This document shows positions 8,428 to 16,766 of a stretch of 64,000 nucleotides of DNA, piece by piece (positions within the stretch are counted from its first letter, which is position 1; every line of letters starts with the position of its first letter). A model generated the notes under the pieces. That model worked only from the letters and a program-made list of their open reading frames with translations. It did not search any database and was not told where the DNA came from. Both the position numbers and the translations under genes were made by a program. Origin of the DNA: JANQSP01 sp965226095 (GTDB taxonomy: Bacteria > Bdellovibrionota > Bdellovibrionia > Bdellovibrionales > UBA1609); the NCBI GenBank assembly GCA_965226095.1, contig OZ245336.1, positions 558,001 through 622,000 on the forward strand, read 5' to 3'.

Positions 8428-8848
8428 AAAAAATGCCTCCTATGTTGATAATTATTTCTTAACAAAAACAATATAACATGAGGTTTTAAACAGAGATTTT
8501 TATAAATGTTGAACACAGTTATAGCTTCACTTTAAAGCCACTTAATAGTCTTATACACTGGCTTTTTTATTCTTAAGCTGAAAAAAACATTTGAATGATA
8601 TGAAAATAGGAAGAATGAAGAGATATGAGCATCAAAAAACCTGTCAAGATTTTTTTATTTAAAAACACATAGCATATAAAACTATTCATTTTTAATTAAA
8701 TACAAATGAATGATTCTTGTGAGAAGGTGAAGAGATGATTCTGTCAGCGAATTACTGAACACATACAGGAATGACGGAAAACTTGAAAGGTCTCTTGAGG
8801 ACCTTTCAAGGGCATGACGAGACTTCGCTGGACTTCGCTGGAAAAATC
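8428..8848. other. Gene-free gap between sufD and the HNH gene
   Basis: AT-rich, no credible frame. Holds a possible stem AAAGCCA...TGGCTTTTTTA (about 8533-8574, T-run on the plus strand), the right 25-bp inverted repeat at 8743-8767, and a family-2 hairpin CTTGAAAGGTC-tctt-GAGGACCTTTCAAG set inside GGAATGACGG and GGCATGACGA (about 8768-8822). Confidence 0.6.
8743..8767 (-). repeat. Right 25-bp inverted repeat flanking the HNH gene
   Basis: Exact reverse complement of 7017-7041 over all 25 bases. Directly outside it (towards sufD) begins GGAATGACGG, the arm of the common palindromic family. The left copy is likewise bordered on its outer side by CCGGAAT. Confidence 0.8.
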
Positions 8849-10231
8849 TTACAAAGAAAAATTATCCAATATGTTTTTATTTAAATTTAGTTGTTCAATC
8901 ATGTCTGTTTCACGAAATTGATTCAATACTGCCTGGATATAACCATAAATTAAAAATTGTCGGGCAGACTGTTCATCCAATCCGCGGCTTTGCAAGTAAA
9001 AAAGTTCATCTGTATTCAAATCTCCGACAGTGGCGCCGTGTTGGGCTTTTACATTGCCACAGTGAATATCCAATTCAGGATAAATAAAGCTTTCTGCACG
9101 AGAACTTAAAGATAAATTTTTTGCAGATTGATTACAATCTGTTTGTTCTGCCTGTGAAGCGATAAATGTTTTTCCGTGAAAAAGATGTTTAGCGGAATCT
9201 TTTAATACACCTCTTGAAAATTGTGAGGAATATCCAGCTGGTTTTAAATGATTTATAGTAAAACGTTGATCTCTTTCAGCTTTCTCTTTCAGTAGATAAA
9301 GATGCAATAACACACTATGCGCTTTTTCACCCAATTGATTCACTTGGGTGGCATCTCTTGAAAATCCCTCTCCCAGGCTGATATTGAGTTGATCCAGATG
9401 AGCTTGTTCATGCAGTTCGCATAAAGATTGGTTGATGAGTACAGACTCTGCACTGCTATTATCTATTTGCAAACGGCTAAGCTGAGAATGATTGGCGCAA
9501 TTGATATCAGTAACAGTATTGGCTAAAATATTTTTACTAGCTGAAATACTTTCTATTAGATTTAAATTGGCGTTTTCACCTAAAAAAATAAAGTTTCTCA
9601 TATTCCAGATAGAAGCCTGTTTCATAGGATTATCAAACGAAAAATGAATATGTATTGGTTTTTTAATTTCTACCTTATCAGGGATATATAAAATAAAACC
9701 GTTGGAGGAAAAAGCGCCAGACAAATGATAAAGACCATCTCCTTCTCTGTTTAAGAGCTTTTTAAAAGATTCATACTCAGGAAAATCTGGTGAAATATCA
9801 GACCATTCACAGAATTGAATATCTTTTGGTAATGGATTGTTCTTTTTTGCTGATGGTGATTTTATGGATTCATCGAAACCCTTAATTAATCGTCCATTGT
9901 GAAAATGGATATTATATGCAGAATTTTTTTTTATATCCTTTGTGAATAAGGAGAAAGAAGAGGATAGAGGAATTGGATCAGACGCTGTTTTTGCCGGATA
10001 AAATAAATGCTTTAACCATTTTTTTTGATGGGTGAACTTCCATTGGGAATCTTGTACATCAGGGAGCCCTTTTTCCAAAAAAAGTTTAAAATGCTTTTCC
10101 TGAATGGATAGCAAATCTTTTATTGTTTCATTTTTTGGATCAGAACAATCAACAAACCCCTCTTTTTGTTGTGCTGTAAAACCTTCTGTTAAAATATTGA
10201 TCCATTCCTGATTTATTTGTTTATTCATCAT
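8849..10231 (-). CDS. sufD: SufD, Fe-S scaffold subunit
   Basis: 460 residues (start at 10231 or at the next Met codon, 10228). The C-terminal half has the SufB/SufD beta-helix signature: QHGATVGDLNTDELFYLQSRGLDEQ and ARQFLIYGYIQAVL. The N-terminal third is more divergent, as usual for SufD. With SufB and the ATPase SufC it forms the SufBC2D complex that assembles Fe-S clusters in the cytoplasm. It is the third gene of sufB-sufC-sufD on the minus strand, and a large imperfect hairpin lies in the gap before it. The order BCD then S then Nfu is standard apart from the HNH element between D and S. Confidence 0.93.
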   Translation of the reverse strand: MMNKQINQEWINILTEGFTAQQKEGFVDCSDPKNETIKDLLSIQEKHFKLFLEKGLPDVQDSQWKFTHQKKWLKHLFYPAKTASDPIPLSSSFSLFTKDIKKNSAYNIHFHNGRLIKGFDESIKSPSAKKNNPLPKDIQFCEWSDISPDFPEYESFKKLLNREGDGLYHLSGAFSSNGFILYIPDKVEIKKPIHIHFSFDNPMKQASIWNMRNFIFLGENANLNLIESISASKNILANTVTDINCANHSQLSRLQIDNSSAESVLINQSLCELHEQAHLDQLNISLGEGFSRDATQVNQLGEKAHSVLLHLYLLKEKAERDQRFTINHLKPAGYSSQFSRGVLKDSAKHLFHGKTFIASQAEQTDCNQSAKNLSLSSRAESFIYPELDIHCGNVKAQHGATVGDLNTDELFYLQSRGLDEQSARQFLIYGYIQAVLNQFRETDMIEQLNLNKNILDNFSL

Positions 10232-10281
10232 AAGTTAATGTTCCTGCTTATTTAGTCTGTTCTGAATGAAGTTTTACCTCA

Positions 10282-10401
10282 ATTCAAGGCTCTGCAAAGA
10301 AGATTCAAAATGAGTTCGGCTTTGCCCACAGTGCGGCTGAAAGCAGCTCTGTGGCAAAACGCATGTTTGAACTTTTGAAGCTTTTTTGCAGAACTTTGAA
10401 T
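10282..10401. repeat. Large imperfect hairpin (about 120 bp) between sufC and sufD
   Basis: The left half (ATTCAAGGCTCTGCAAAGAA...) and the reverse complement of the right half (ATTCAAAGTTCTGCAAAAAA...) match at roughly four of five positions. The apex stem is CCACAG...CTGTGG around 10326-10354. It fills most of the 196-base gap. It could be a small non-autonomous inverted-repeat element or an RNA structure that tunes sufD relative to sufC. Not similar to the GTCATTCC family. Confidence 0.65.
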
Positions 10402-10427
10402 GATGATTATTTATTTCATTTGATGGA

Positions 10428-11177
10428 TCAATTAAAATGAGCATATCCTTTTTCCTCCAGTTTCACAGCCAGCTCCGCTCCACCAGTTTTTTGAATTTGT
10501 CCCTCTTTTAAAATATGCACTTTGTCTGGCTTGATATGATTAAGGATACGGTTGTAATGTGTAATTAATAAAATAGATCGCTCTTTATTTCTCATTTTAT
10601 TAATGGCCCGGGCCATGACAGTAATGGAATCCACATCCAGGCCCGAATCGGTTTCATCCATAATAGCCAGACGGGGGGAGAGCACTGCCATTTGTAAAAT
10701 TTCATTTCTTTTTTTTTCACCACCGGAAAAATCTTCATTGACAGATCTATGTAAAAAAGAAAATGGCAAGTCCACCATTTTAGCTTTTTCTTTCACCAAG
10801 GAAATAAAATCTTCTTCTTTCATTTCCGGTGCTCCCTGGTGCTTGCAGATAGCATTCATGGAAGCTTTTAATAAATTCAAATTGCTGACACCTGGCACCT
10901 CCACTGGATATTGAAAGGTCATAAACACACCTTCTCTGGCTCTCTCCTCAGGACTCATTTGAGCAATGTTTTGATATTTAAAATTTACTTCATATAAAAT
11001 TTCCCCGCTTTTTATTTCATACTCGGGATGACCGGCAATAATCTTGGCCAAAGTGCTTTTGCCGGAGCCATTAGGTCCCATAATGGCATGCACTTCACCA
11101 GCTTGAATTTCCAAGTTGATGCCTTTTAAAATTTCATGTCCTTCTGTTTGGACATATAAATTTTTAATTTTTAACAT
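10428..11177 (-). CDS. sufC: SufC, Fe-S assembly ATPase
   Basis: 249 residues, the normal length for SufC. ABC-type ATPase features in order: Walker A GPNGSGKSTLAK (about 35-46), the ABC signature in SGGEKKRNEI (about 150), Walker B LAIMDETDSGLD with the catalytic Glu, and the switch His in LLITHYNRIL. It is soluble, with no membrane segment, as expected for the cytoplasmic SufBC2D complex, where its ATP use drives scaffold rearrangement. It lies 56 bases after sufB on the same strand. Confidence 0.95.
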   Translation of the reverse strand: MLKIKNLYVQTEGHEILKGINLEIQAGEVHAIMGPNGSGKSTLAKIIAGHPEYEIKSGEILYEVNFKYQNIAQMSPEERAREGVFMTFQYPVEVPGVSNLNLLKASMNAICKHQGAPEMKEEDFISLVKEKAKMVDLPFSFLHRSVNEDFSGGEKKRNEILQMAVLSPRLAIMDETDSGLDVDSITVMARAINKMRNKERSILLITHYNRILNHIKPDKVHILKEGQIQKTGGAELAVKLEEKGYAHFN

Positions 11178-11233
11178 GACTGGTTTCTGTCCTTTTAGAT
11201 TTCGTCGATTACTTTTAGCAGTCTTTACAGGTT

Positions 11234-12658
11234 TTATCCAATACTATTTTCCAGTTTCATCTCTATCAATTTGACTGCTTCGACAGAAAACTCTAAAGGC
11301 AATTTTTTAAAAACTTCTTTGCAGAAACCATTCACCAGAAGGGAGATAGCGGATTCTGTGTCCATACCTCGACTCTTTAAGTAAAAAAGTTGTTCTTCAC
11401 TAATGCGGGAAGTGGCCGCTTCATGCTCCACCACGGCTGTTTTATTTTTTATTTCAATAGAAGGGTAGGTGGCGGCTTTACTGTGTTTTCCCGCCAGCAT
11501 GGAATCACATTGGGAAAAATTTCTAGCGCCAGTGGCGGAAGGCAGGATTTTCACTTGTCCTCTATAATTATTGCTGGAGTGATCAGCAGAAATACCTTTG
11601 GAGATAATTGTGCTTTTAGTGTTTTTTCCAATATGAATCATTTTTGTACCTGTGTCTGCCTGCATTTTATCGTGGGTCATGGCCGCAGAGTAAAAAGCTC
11701 CGGAAGAATTGTCACCTTGTAAAATACAACTGGGGTATTTCCATGTAATGGCCGCACCAGCTTCTACCTGTGTCCAGGTGATTCGGGAATTTTTTCCCAA
11801 GCACTTGCCTCGTTTAGTGACAAAATTATAAATTCCGCCTCGTCCCTCTTTGTCTCCAGGGTACCAGTTTTGAACAGTGGAATAATTAATTTCAGCTCGA
11901 TCCAAAGTCACCAGTTCCACGACGGCCGCATGAAGCTGATTGGAATCCCTCATAGGTGCTGTACAACCTTCCAGATAATTCACATAAGAATCTTCTTCTG
12001 CTATCACTAATGTTCGTTCGAATTGACCGGTGTCTTTTTCGTTAATTCGAAAATAAGTGGATAAATCCAAGGGACAACGGACTCCTTTAGGAATAAAACA
12101 AAAAGAACCATCTGTGAACACGGCGGTGTTTAAGCAGGCAAAAAAATTATCTCTGTAAGGAACTACAGTAGCAAAATATTTTTTAACCAGATCGGGATAT
12201 TTTTGTAAAGCCTCTGAAATAGAGCAAAAAATGACACCATGTTTTTTCAACTGTTCCTGGTGAGTGGTGTATAGAGACACACTATCAAAGACAACATCTA
12301 CCGCAACACCAGACAGTCTTTTTTGCTCACTCAAAGGGATTCCCAGCCGCTCAAAAGTTTTGAGTAGTTCGGGATCCACTTCTTCCATACTTTTTATGGT
12401 TTTCTTTTTTTTTGTCACTGGCGCTGAATAATAGTGAATATTTTGATAATCAATAGATGGATACTTCAGTCCGGCCCATCGTGGCTCTTTTAAGCCTTTC
12501 CAGTGACTTAAGGCTTTTAAACGCAGGGCCAGCATCCAATCCGGTTCCTGTTTCTTTTGGGAGATTCGAGTGATCACATCTTCATTTAAACCCTTGTCAA
12601 AGGTTTCAGCGGAAATTTTTGTTACAAAACCATATTTATATTTTTGTTTTTCCAGCAT
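11234..12658 (-). CDS. sufB: SufB, Fe-S scaffold subunit
   Basis: 474 residues, close to the usual 470-495. Conserved SufB blocks are visible: PYRDNFFACLNTAVFTDGSF, VRCPLDLSTYFRINEKDTGQ, GCTAPMRDSNQLHAAVVEL, and the C-terminal HEAATSRISEEQLFYLKSRG with a following beta-helix end. It is the platform on which clusters are built with SufC and SufD. First gene of the minus-strand suf cluster. Upstream are only decayed lipoprotein-like fragments, and no IscR- or SufR-type regulator is seen next to it. An AGGAAT ribosome site precedes the ATG. Confidence 0.95.
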   Translation of the reverse strand: MLEKQKYKYGFVTKISAETFDKGLNEDVITRISQKKQEPDWMLALRLKALSHWKGLKEPRWAGLKYPSIDYQNIHYYSAPVTKKKKTIKSMEEVDPELLKTFERLGIPLSEQKRLSGVAVDVVFDSVSLYTTHQEQLKKHGVIFCSISEALQKYPDLVKKYFATVVPYRDNFFACLNTAVFTDGSFCFIPKGVRCPLDLSTYFRINEKDTGQFERTLVIAEEDSYVNYLEGCTAPMRDSNQLHAAVVELVTLDRAEINYSTVQNWYPGDKEGRGGIYNFVTKRGKCLGKNSRITWTQVEAGAAITWKYPSCILQGDNSSGAFYSAAMTHDKMQADTGTKMIHIGKNTKSTIISKGISADHSSNNYRGQVKILPSATGARNFSQCDSMLAGKHSKAATYPSIEIKNKTAVVEHEAATSRISEEQLFYLKSRGMDTESAISLLVNGFCKEVFKKLPLEFSVEAVKLIEMKLENSIG

Positions 12659-12714
12659 TTGTTTTCATTCCTATCTTTCATTAATTTAAAGAAACATATT
12701 TAAGATTTCATCTG

Positions 12715-12882
12715 AGGAGGAGTGGCAGTTATAGACTCAGAAGGGACTTGCATTGTGCCATAAATCCTGGATTTTTCAACTTATTTTTTAATATTTGTAC
12801 AAAAACCACTTGTACCGCCGTATCCATACAAACATCCAAAGAATTCAATACACCCGCACCTGCTGAATGTAAAGATCAATAG
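12715..12882 (+). pseudogene. Possible fragment of a small Cys-containing exported protein
   Basis: Coding-like sequence in two frames joined by one indel near 12757: GGVAVIDSEGTCIVP and then FFNICTKTTCTAVSIQTS to the stop at 12880-12882. No start or signal peptide is visible. The style (Cys pairs, short, exported type) resembles the next fragment. Treated as a gene remnant; chance cannot be ruled out at this length. Confidence 0.3.
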
Positions 12883-12885
12883 TAA

Positions 12886-13154
12886 ATGATAAAACAGACA
12901 TTATTATTTCTTTTCTTTACTTCATTAACAGCTTGCCCAGGCTCAGAAAGTGGCAATCCTGACGATAGGGAGCAGCGAATGCTATAATAAGTGATGCAGG
13001 TGATGTGACAGTGTTGTGTCGTTGTGACAAAAGTGGTGAAGTCAAAAGTTCTGTGTCCTGGTCCGGATTGGATCGAGCTTCAGCTGAAGCAATGGCAAGA
13101 AGAAACTGTGAATCCATCCAAGGCTCTGTGAGCGATTGCAAAGTCATCAACTGA
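12886..13154 (+). pseudogene. Small lipoprotein with one frameshift
   Basis: The ATG at 12886 starts MIKQTLLFLFFTSLTACPGS, a clear lipoprotein signal with lipobox LTAC. The frame stops at 12985. The neighbouring frame, entered near 12970, continues sensibly as AANAIISDAGDVTVLCRCDK and on to a stop at 13152-13154, adding two Cys pairs. One single-base change would restore a protein of about 89 residues. The minus-strand frame of 77 codons over the same DNA is a shadow. Confidence 0.55.
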
Positions 13155-13297
13155 AGAATTATCTTGTAAAAAAATAGCTGATAATTTTGTCAATGAATGA
13201 TTGAACATTTGTAATTTCTACATTTTCTTACATTGCATAAAGAGTTATGCATATCAGGTCCAGTTGACTTTAAAACCACTTAAGCTAAGGTTGTATT

Positions 13298-14077
13298 ATG
13301 AAAAATTCTGCGGTTATTACTTTTTTTCCCCTTGTATTTGTGAATGTGGCAATAGCTGTTTCTCCGGAAACAGTAGTGACAAAAAGTGTGACAGACATTG
13401 GAGTAATAGAGGCTTTAAAGTCTGCCGGAATCATTGTTCAGCTCACTATGTTGTTATTGCTTTTTATGTCTGTGGTGTCCTGGGCCATTATTGTCAGCAA
13501 ATGGAGTATTTTTAAAAAGGATGAAATTAATAATAGACCTTTTGAAGATGTTTTTTTTAAAGTCTCTTCTTTTGATGAAGTGTTTGAATTATCACAATCC
13601 CGGCCGCATAGCTCTTTGGCACGGGTATTTAGAGCTGGTTATTCGGAATTAAAAAAAATAGCCCGGGTTAAGCAAAATATCAATAACGGGGAAACCACGG
13701 AAAGTTTGTTATCCGGTATGGATAATCTACAAAGAGCTTTGTCCAAGGCAGTTAATAACGAAATTTCCAGTATGGAGTATCGATTGACTTTTTTAGCAAC
13801 CACAGGTTCCGTCAGCCCCTTTATTGGTTTGTTTGGTACAGTATTTGGTATTATGAGTTCTTTTCAGCAGATAGGCGCTATGGGTTCCGCCAGTCTGGCT
13901 GTTGTGGCACCAGGTATTTCAGAAGCTCTTATTGCCACTGGTTTTGGTTTGTTTGCAGCCATTCCAGCGGCGGTATTTTATAATCAGTTTATCAACGATA
14001 TTAAAACAGCGGAATTGCAATTAAATAATTTTATTGCTGATTTTTTAAATATTTCAAAAAGAAACTTTTTTCAGTAA
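13298..14077 (+). CDS. tolQ: TolQ-type proton channel subunit
   Basis: 259 residues of the MotA/TolQ/ExbB family. Three membrane segments: about 47-67 (IIVQLTMLLLLFMSVVSWAII), about 165-190 (FLATTGSVSPFIGLFGTVFGI) and about 205-235 (APGISEALIATGFGLFAAIPA). The last two carry the conserved family motifs with Thr and Pro. With TolR it forms the inner-membrane motor of the Tol envelope-constriction system. The order tolQ-tolR-tolA-tolB supports Tol rather than Exb. A hydrophobic leader of about 22 residues precedes the usual N-terminus and may be a signal sequence or a misplaced start. The weak site AAGG precedes the ATG. Confidence 0.9.
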   Translation: MKNSAVITFFPLVFVNVAIAVSPETVVTKSVTDIGVIEALKSAGIIVQLTMLLLLFMSVVSWAIIVSKWSIFKKDEINNRPFEDVFFKVSSFDEVFELSQSRPHSSLARVFRAGYSELKKIARVKQNINNGETTESLLSGMDNLQRALSKAVNNEISSMEYRLTFLATTGSVSPFIGLFGTVFGIMSSFQQIGAMGSASLAVVAPGISEALIATGFGLFAAIPAAVFYNQFINDIKTAELQLNNFIADFLNISKRNFFQ

Positions 14078-14091
14078 AGGCCGATAATTTT

Positions 14092-14514
14092 ATGGGAGCA
14101 GAGCTGAACAATCAAAGCACCAGCCGCCGAAGGGTTTTGAGTGAGATTAATATCACTCCCTTTGTCGATGTTATGTTGGTTTTATTGATTATTTTTATGG
14201 TGACAGCACCTATGATGCAACAAGGACTTGATGTGGAATTACCGGAGACAATATCTTCCGGTATTTCTGTGCCAGATGAACCTTTTATTTTGTTAATAAA
14301 AAAAAATAAAAAAATATTTATTGGTTCAGCAGAAATTTCTTCGGAAAATCTGGGTAAGAAAATACAAGCTATTTTAAAAGCCAGAAAGGATAAACATATT
14401 TATATTCAGGCGGATAAAAATGTGGCTTATGGTGTAGTGGCAGATGCTTTGGCCCAAATGCAATCTGTTGGTTTATATCAAGTGAGTTTAATCACCACTT
14501 TTAAGGGACAATAG
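14092..14514 (+). CDS. tolR: TolR-type motor subunit
   Basis: 140 residues, the usual ExbD/TolR size. A short cytoplasmic N-terminus with basic residues leads into INITPFVDVMLVLLIIFMV (about 18-36), the single membrane helix carrying the conserved Asp used in proton transfer. A small periplasmic domain follows (VELPET..., YIQADKNVAYGVVADALAQM). It lies 14 bases after tolQ and 6 before the tolA-like gene. Confidence 0.93.
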   Translation: MGAELNNQSTSRRRVLSEINITPFVDVMLVLLIIFMVTAPMMQQGLDVELPETISSGISVPDEPFILLIKKNKKIFIGSAEISSENLGKKIQAILKARKDKHIYIQADKNVAYGVVADALAQMQSVGLYQVSLITTFKGQ

Positions 14515-14520
14515 CTGTTT

Positions 14521-15306
14521 ATGAAAATGAATACCAGAGATTCATTTAAAGTTTTTTTAATTTTTTCTTTAGTGGCTCATCTTGTTTTATCTGTGTATTT
14601 TTTTATAAATCCGGATATTGACTTATTTAAAAAGAAAAATATTCATATCAAAAACGCTGTTCGAGTGGATAGCATTGGTTTACCTGAGCTGCAACAAAAA
14701 TCAGCACAGATAAAATCTGTTCCTGTTAAGAAAAAACCGATTGTGAAAAAGCCGGAAAAAAAAAAGGTTAAAAAGAAACAAGTAAAGAAAGTCATTAAAA
14801 AAAAAACGACAAAGTTAAAAAAGAAAGTAAAAAAATCGCCTCTTTCACAATTGGAAAAGGATGTTATTGATAAGAAGAAACTTCAACAACAACAAACTGA
14901 GGCCATAGATAAATTAAAAGCGCTGGAGAGGATTGATCAAATAAAGCGAGAAGTGGAAGAAACCCCCTCTTATAAAGGTGCTAAAATTTCTGAAGGGAAT
15001 AGTCAAACAGGGGAAGAAGTCCATGATTTTGAAGTAGTGAAGTACTTTACATTGTTAATTTCTCATATTAACATGTATTGGAACCTTCCTCAGGAATTGG
15101 CTGCACAAAATTTGCGTGCTAAAGTCTATGTGGAGATTAATAATGATGGAATTGTTCTTAAGAAACAAATTAAAGAATCTTCTGGAAATGAAGAATTCGA
15201 TGTCAGGGTATTGGAAACTATTGAAAGAGCGTCGCCTTTTCCCCGTCCTGTTTCTTCTGTGCAAAAACAACTTTCAGATGGTTTGGTATTTGGTTTTCCA
15301 CAATAA
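14521..15306 (+). CDS. tolA: TolA/TonB-like energy-transducing protein
   Basis: 261 residues. An N-terminal membrane anchor (about 10-28, VFLIFSLVAHLVLSVYFFI) is followed by a very Lys-rich linker (about 60-115), a coiled stretch, and a C-terminal TonB/TolA-type domain (about 175-258: YWNLPQELAAQNLRAKVYVE, SSGNEEFDVRVLETIERASPFP). It should span the periplasm and link the TolQR motor to the outer membrane. The position between tolR and tolB argues for TolA. The linker is short compared with E. coli TolA. Overlaps tolB by 29 bases. Confidence 0.88.
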   Translation: MKMNTRDSFKVFLIFSLVAHLVLSVYFFINPDIDLFKKKNIHIKNAVRVDSIGLPELQQKSAQIKSVPVKKKPIVKKPEKKKVKKKQVKKVIKKKTTKLKKKVKKSPLSQLEKDVIDKKKLQQQQTEAIDKLKALERIDQIKREVEETPSYKGAKISEGNSQTGEEVHDFEVVKYFTLLISHINMYWNLPQELAAQNLRAKVYVEINNDGIVLKKQIKESSGNEEFDVRVLETIERASPFPRPVSSVQKQLSDGLVFGFPQ

Positions 15307-16693
15307 TTTTTTTCATAGAGTAGGGTATTTGTTTTTTTATTTGTTTATTTTGTTTTTTATTCCCTGGTCGGTACAGGCGTATATTTATATTCCTGTCGGC
15401 AAGGCTCAGGTTCGGCAAAGTCAGATGGCCATACAGCCATTTGTATTGAAAAGTACTGCCACGGATCAATCAATACTGGTTGGTCACAAAGTGTTTACAG
15501 TGTTTCAGGAAGATATGACTTCTTCAGGTTACTTTCTGCTTATTGATCAAGGAGCTTTTTTAGAAAAGCCTGGAGAAAAATCACAAGAGCCTTATCCTTT
15601 GGATCCTAATGGCTTTATATGGAAAAACTGGCAGTTGCTTAATACAGATTACCTGGTTTTAGGGGATTATCAATTAGGGCTGGACAACAAAAAAATGACC
15701 TTAAATTTATTTCTCTATCATGTTCCGCTTAAAAAAAAGGTGTTTCAAAAACAGTACACATTAGGAATCAGTCAGGTGGAAAAGTTAGGGCATCATATTG
15801 CTAATGATACCATTCAAGCTTTGACTACAAAAAAAGGTCCATTTTTGACAAAAATTATAGCAACACGTTCTATGAGCGGTACAAAAAAAGAATTATTTTT
15901 AATGGATTGGAATGGAAAAAATAAAAAACAAGTTTCTTTTCATCGCTCTACAGTAGTAGCTCCTCATTGGTCTCCAGATGGTCAAAACATTGCTTATACT
16001 TCTTACTTATATTGGAAGAGGAAAAAGCGCAGAGTAGCGGCCTTGATTTTATATAATAGATTAACAAAAAGTCGTCGTATTATCCTACGTCGAAAGGGAG
16101 TCAATTTAGGTTTTGATTTTTTTCCAGATGGTCAATCCATGTTGGTGTCTTTATTCCTAGGGAAAGGGTATTTGGATATTGCTAAAATGAATTTGCAGAC
16201 CAGAGCTGTCACACCTATTACTTTTGGTCCTAACGGATCGATCAATGTGGAACCGGTGCTTCATCCTAATGGTCAAACAATTTTATTTTCCTCTGACAAA
16301 GGAGGACGAGTGACTCTTTATTCTATGAATGTGGATGGTACAAATGTGAAACCTGTTATTTTTCAGGGAAATTATAATGCTACGCCGGATTTTTCACTAG
16401 ATGGAAAACAAGCAGTGTTTTCAGGGTATTCAGGAGGTCGTTTTGATATTTTTATTATGAATTCTGATGGTTCAGCAATTCGTCGATTAACCAGTTTTAA
16501 AAAACCGGATAATACATGGGCGGACAATGAGAGTCCTTCTTTTTCTCCGGATGGGCGATTTATTGTTTTTACAAGTAATAGAACAGGTTCTTATCAATTG
16601 TATATTATGAATTTGCATAATCAATATATCAAACAAATTAGTAATGGTCCTCATTACTATAAACATCCTAGATGGTCTCCATTTCTACCTTGA
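15278..16693 (+). CDS. tolB: TolB periplasmic beta-propeller protein
   Basis: 471 residues from the ATG at 15278, which gives a signal peptide (hydrophobic FFYLFILFFIPWSVQA). A longer frame reaches back to 15116 but lies inside tolA. The N-terminal domain (YIYIPVGKAQ..., LIDQGAFLE) is followed by a six-bladed propeller with PD40 repeats (HWSPDGQNIAYTS, VLHPNGQTILFSS, FSLDGKQAVFSG, FSPDGRFIVFTS, RWSPF). TolB couples TolA to Pal and the outer membrane. No pal gene follows here, so Pal must be encoded elsewhere. Confidence 0.93.
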   Translation: MVWYLVFHNNFFHRVGYLFFYLFILFFIPWSVQAYIYIPVGKAQVRQSQMAIQPFVLKSTATDQSILVGHKVFTVFQEDMTSSGYFLLIDQGAFLEKPGEKSQEPYPLDPNGFIWKNWQLLNTDYLVLGDYQLGLDNKKMTLNLFLYHVPLKKKVFQKQYTLGISQVEKLGHHIANDTIQALTTKKGPFLTKIIATRSMSGTKKELFLMDWNGKNKKQVSFHRSTVVAPHWSPDGQNIAYTSYLYWKRKKRRVAALILYNRLTKSRRIILRRKGVNLGFDFFPDGQSMLVSLFLGKGYLDIAKMNLQTRAVTPITFGPNGSINVEPVLHPNGQTILFSSDKGGRVTLYSMNVDGTNVKPVIFQGNYNATPDFSLDGKQAVFSGYSGGRFDIFIMNSDGSAIRRLTSFKKPDNTWADNESPSFSPDGRFIVFTSNRTGSYQLYIMNLHNQYIKQISNGPHYYKHPRWSPFLP

Positions 16694-16766
16694 ATATTTT
16701 GTGAAATGGATAATATAATGAATTGGATAATCTGTGTATTTGAAAAAATCGAAAAAAGAGGAATCA

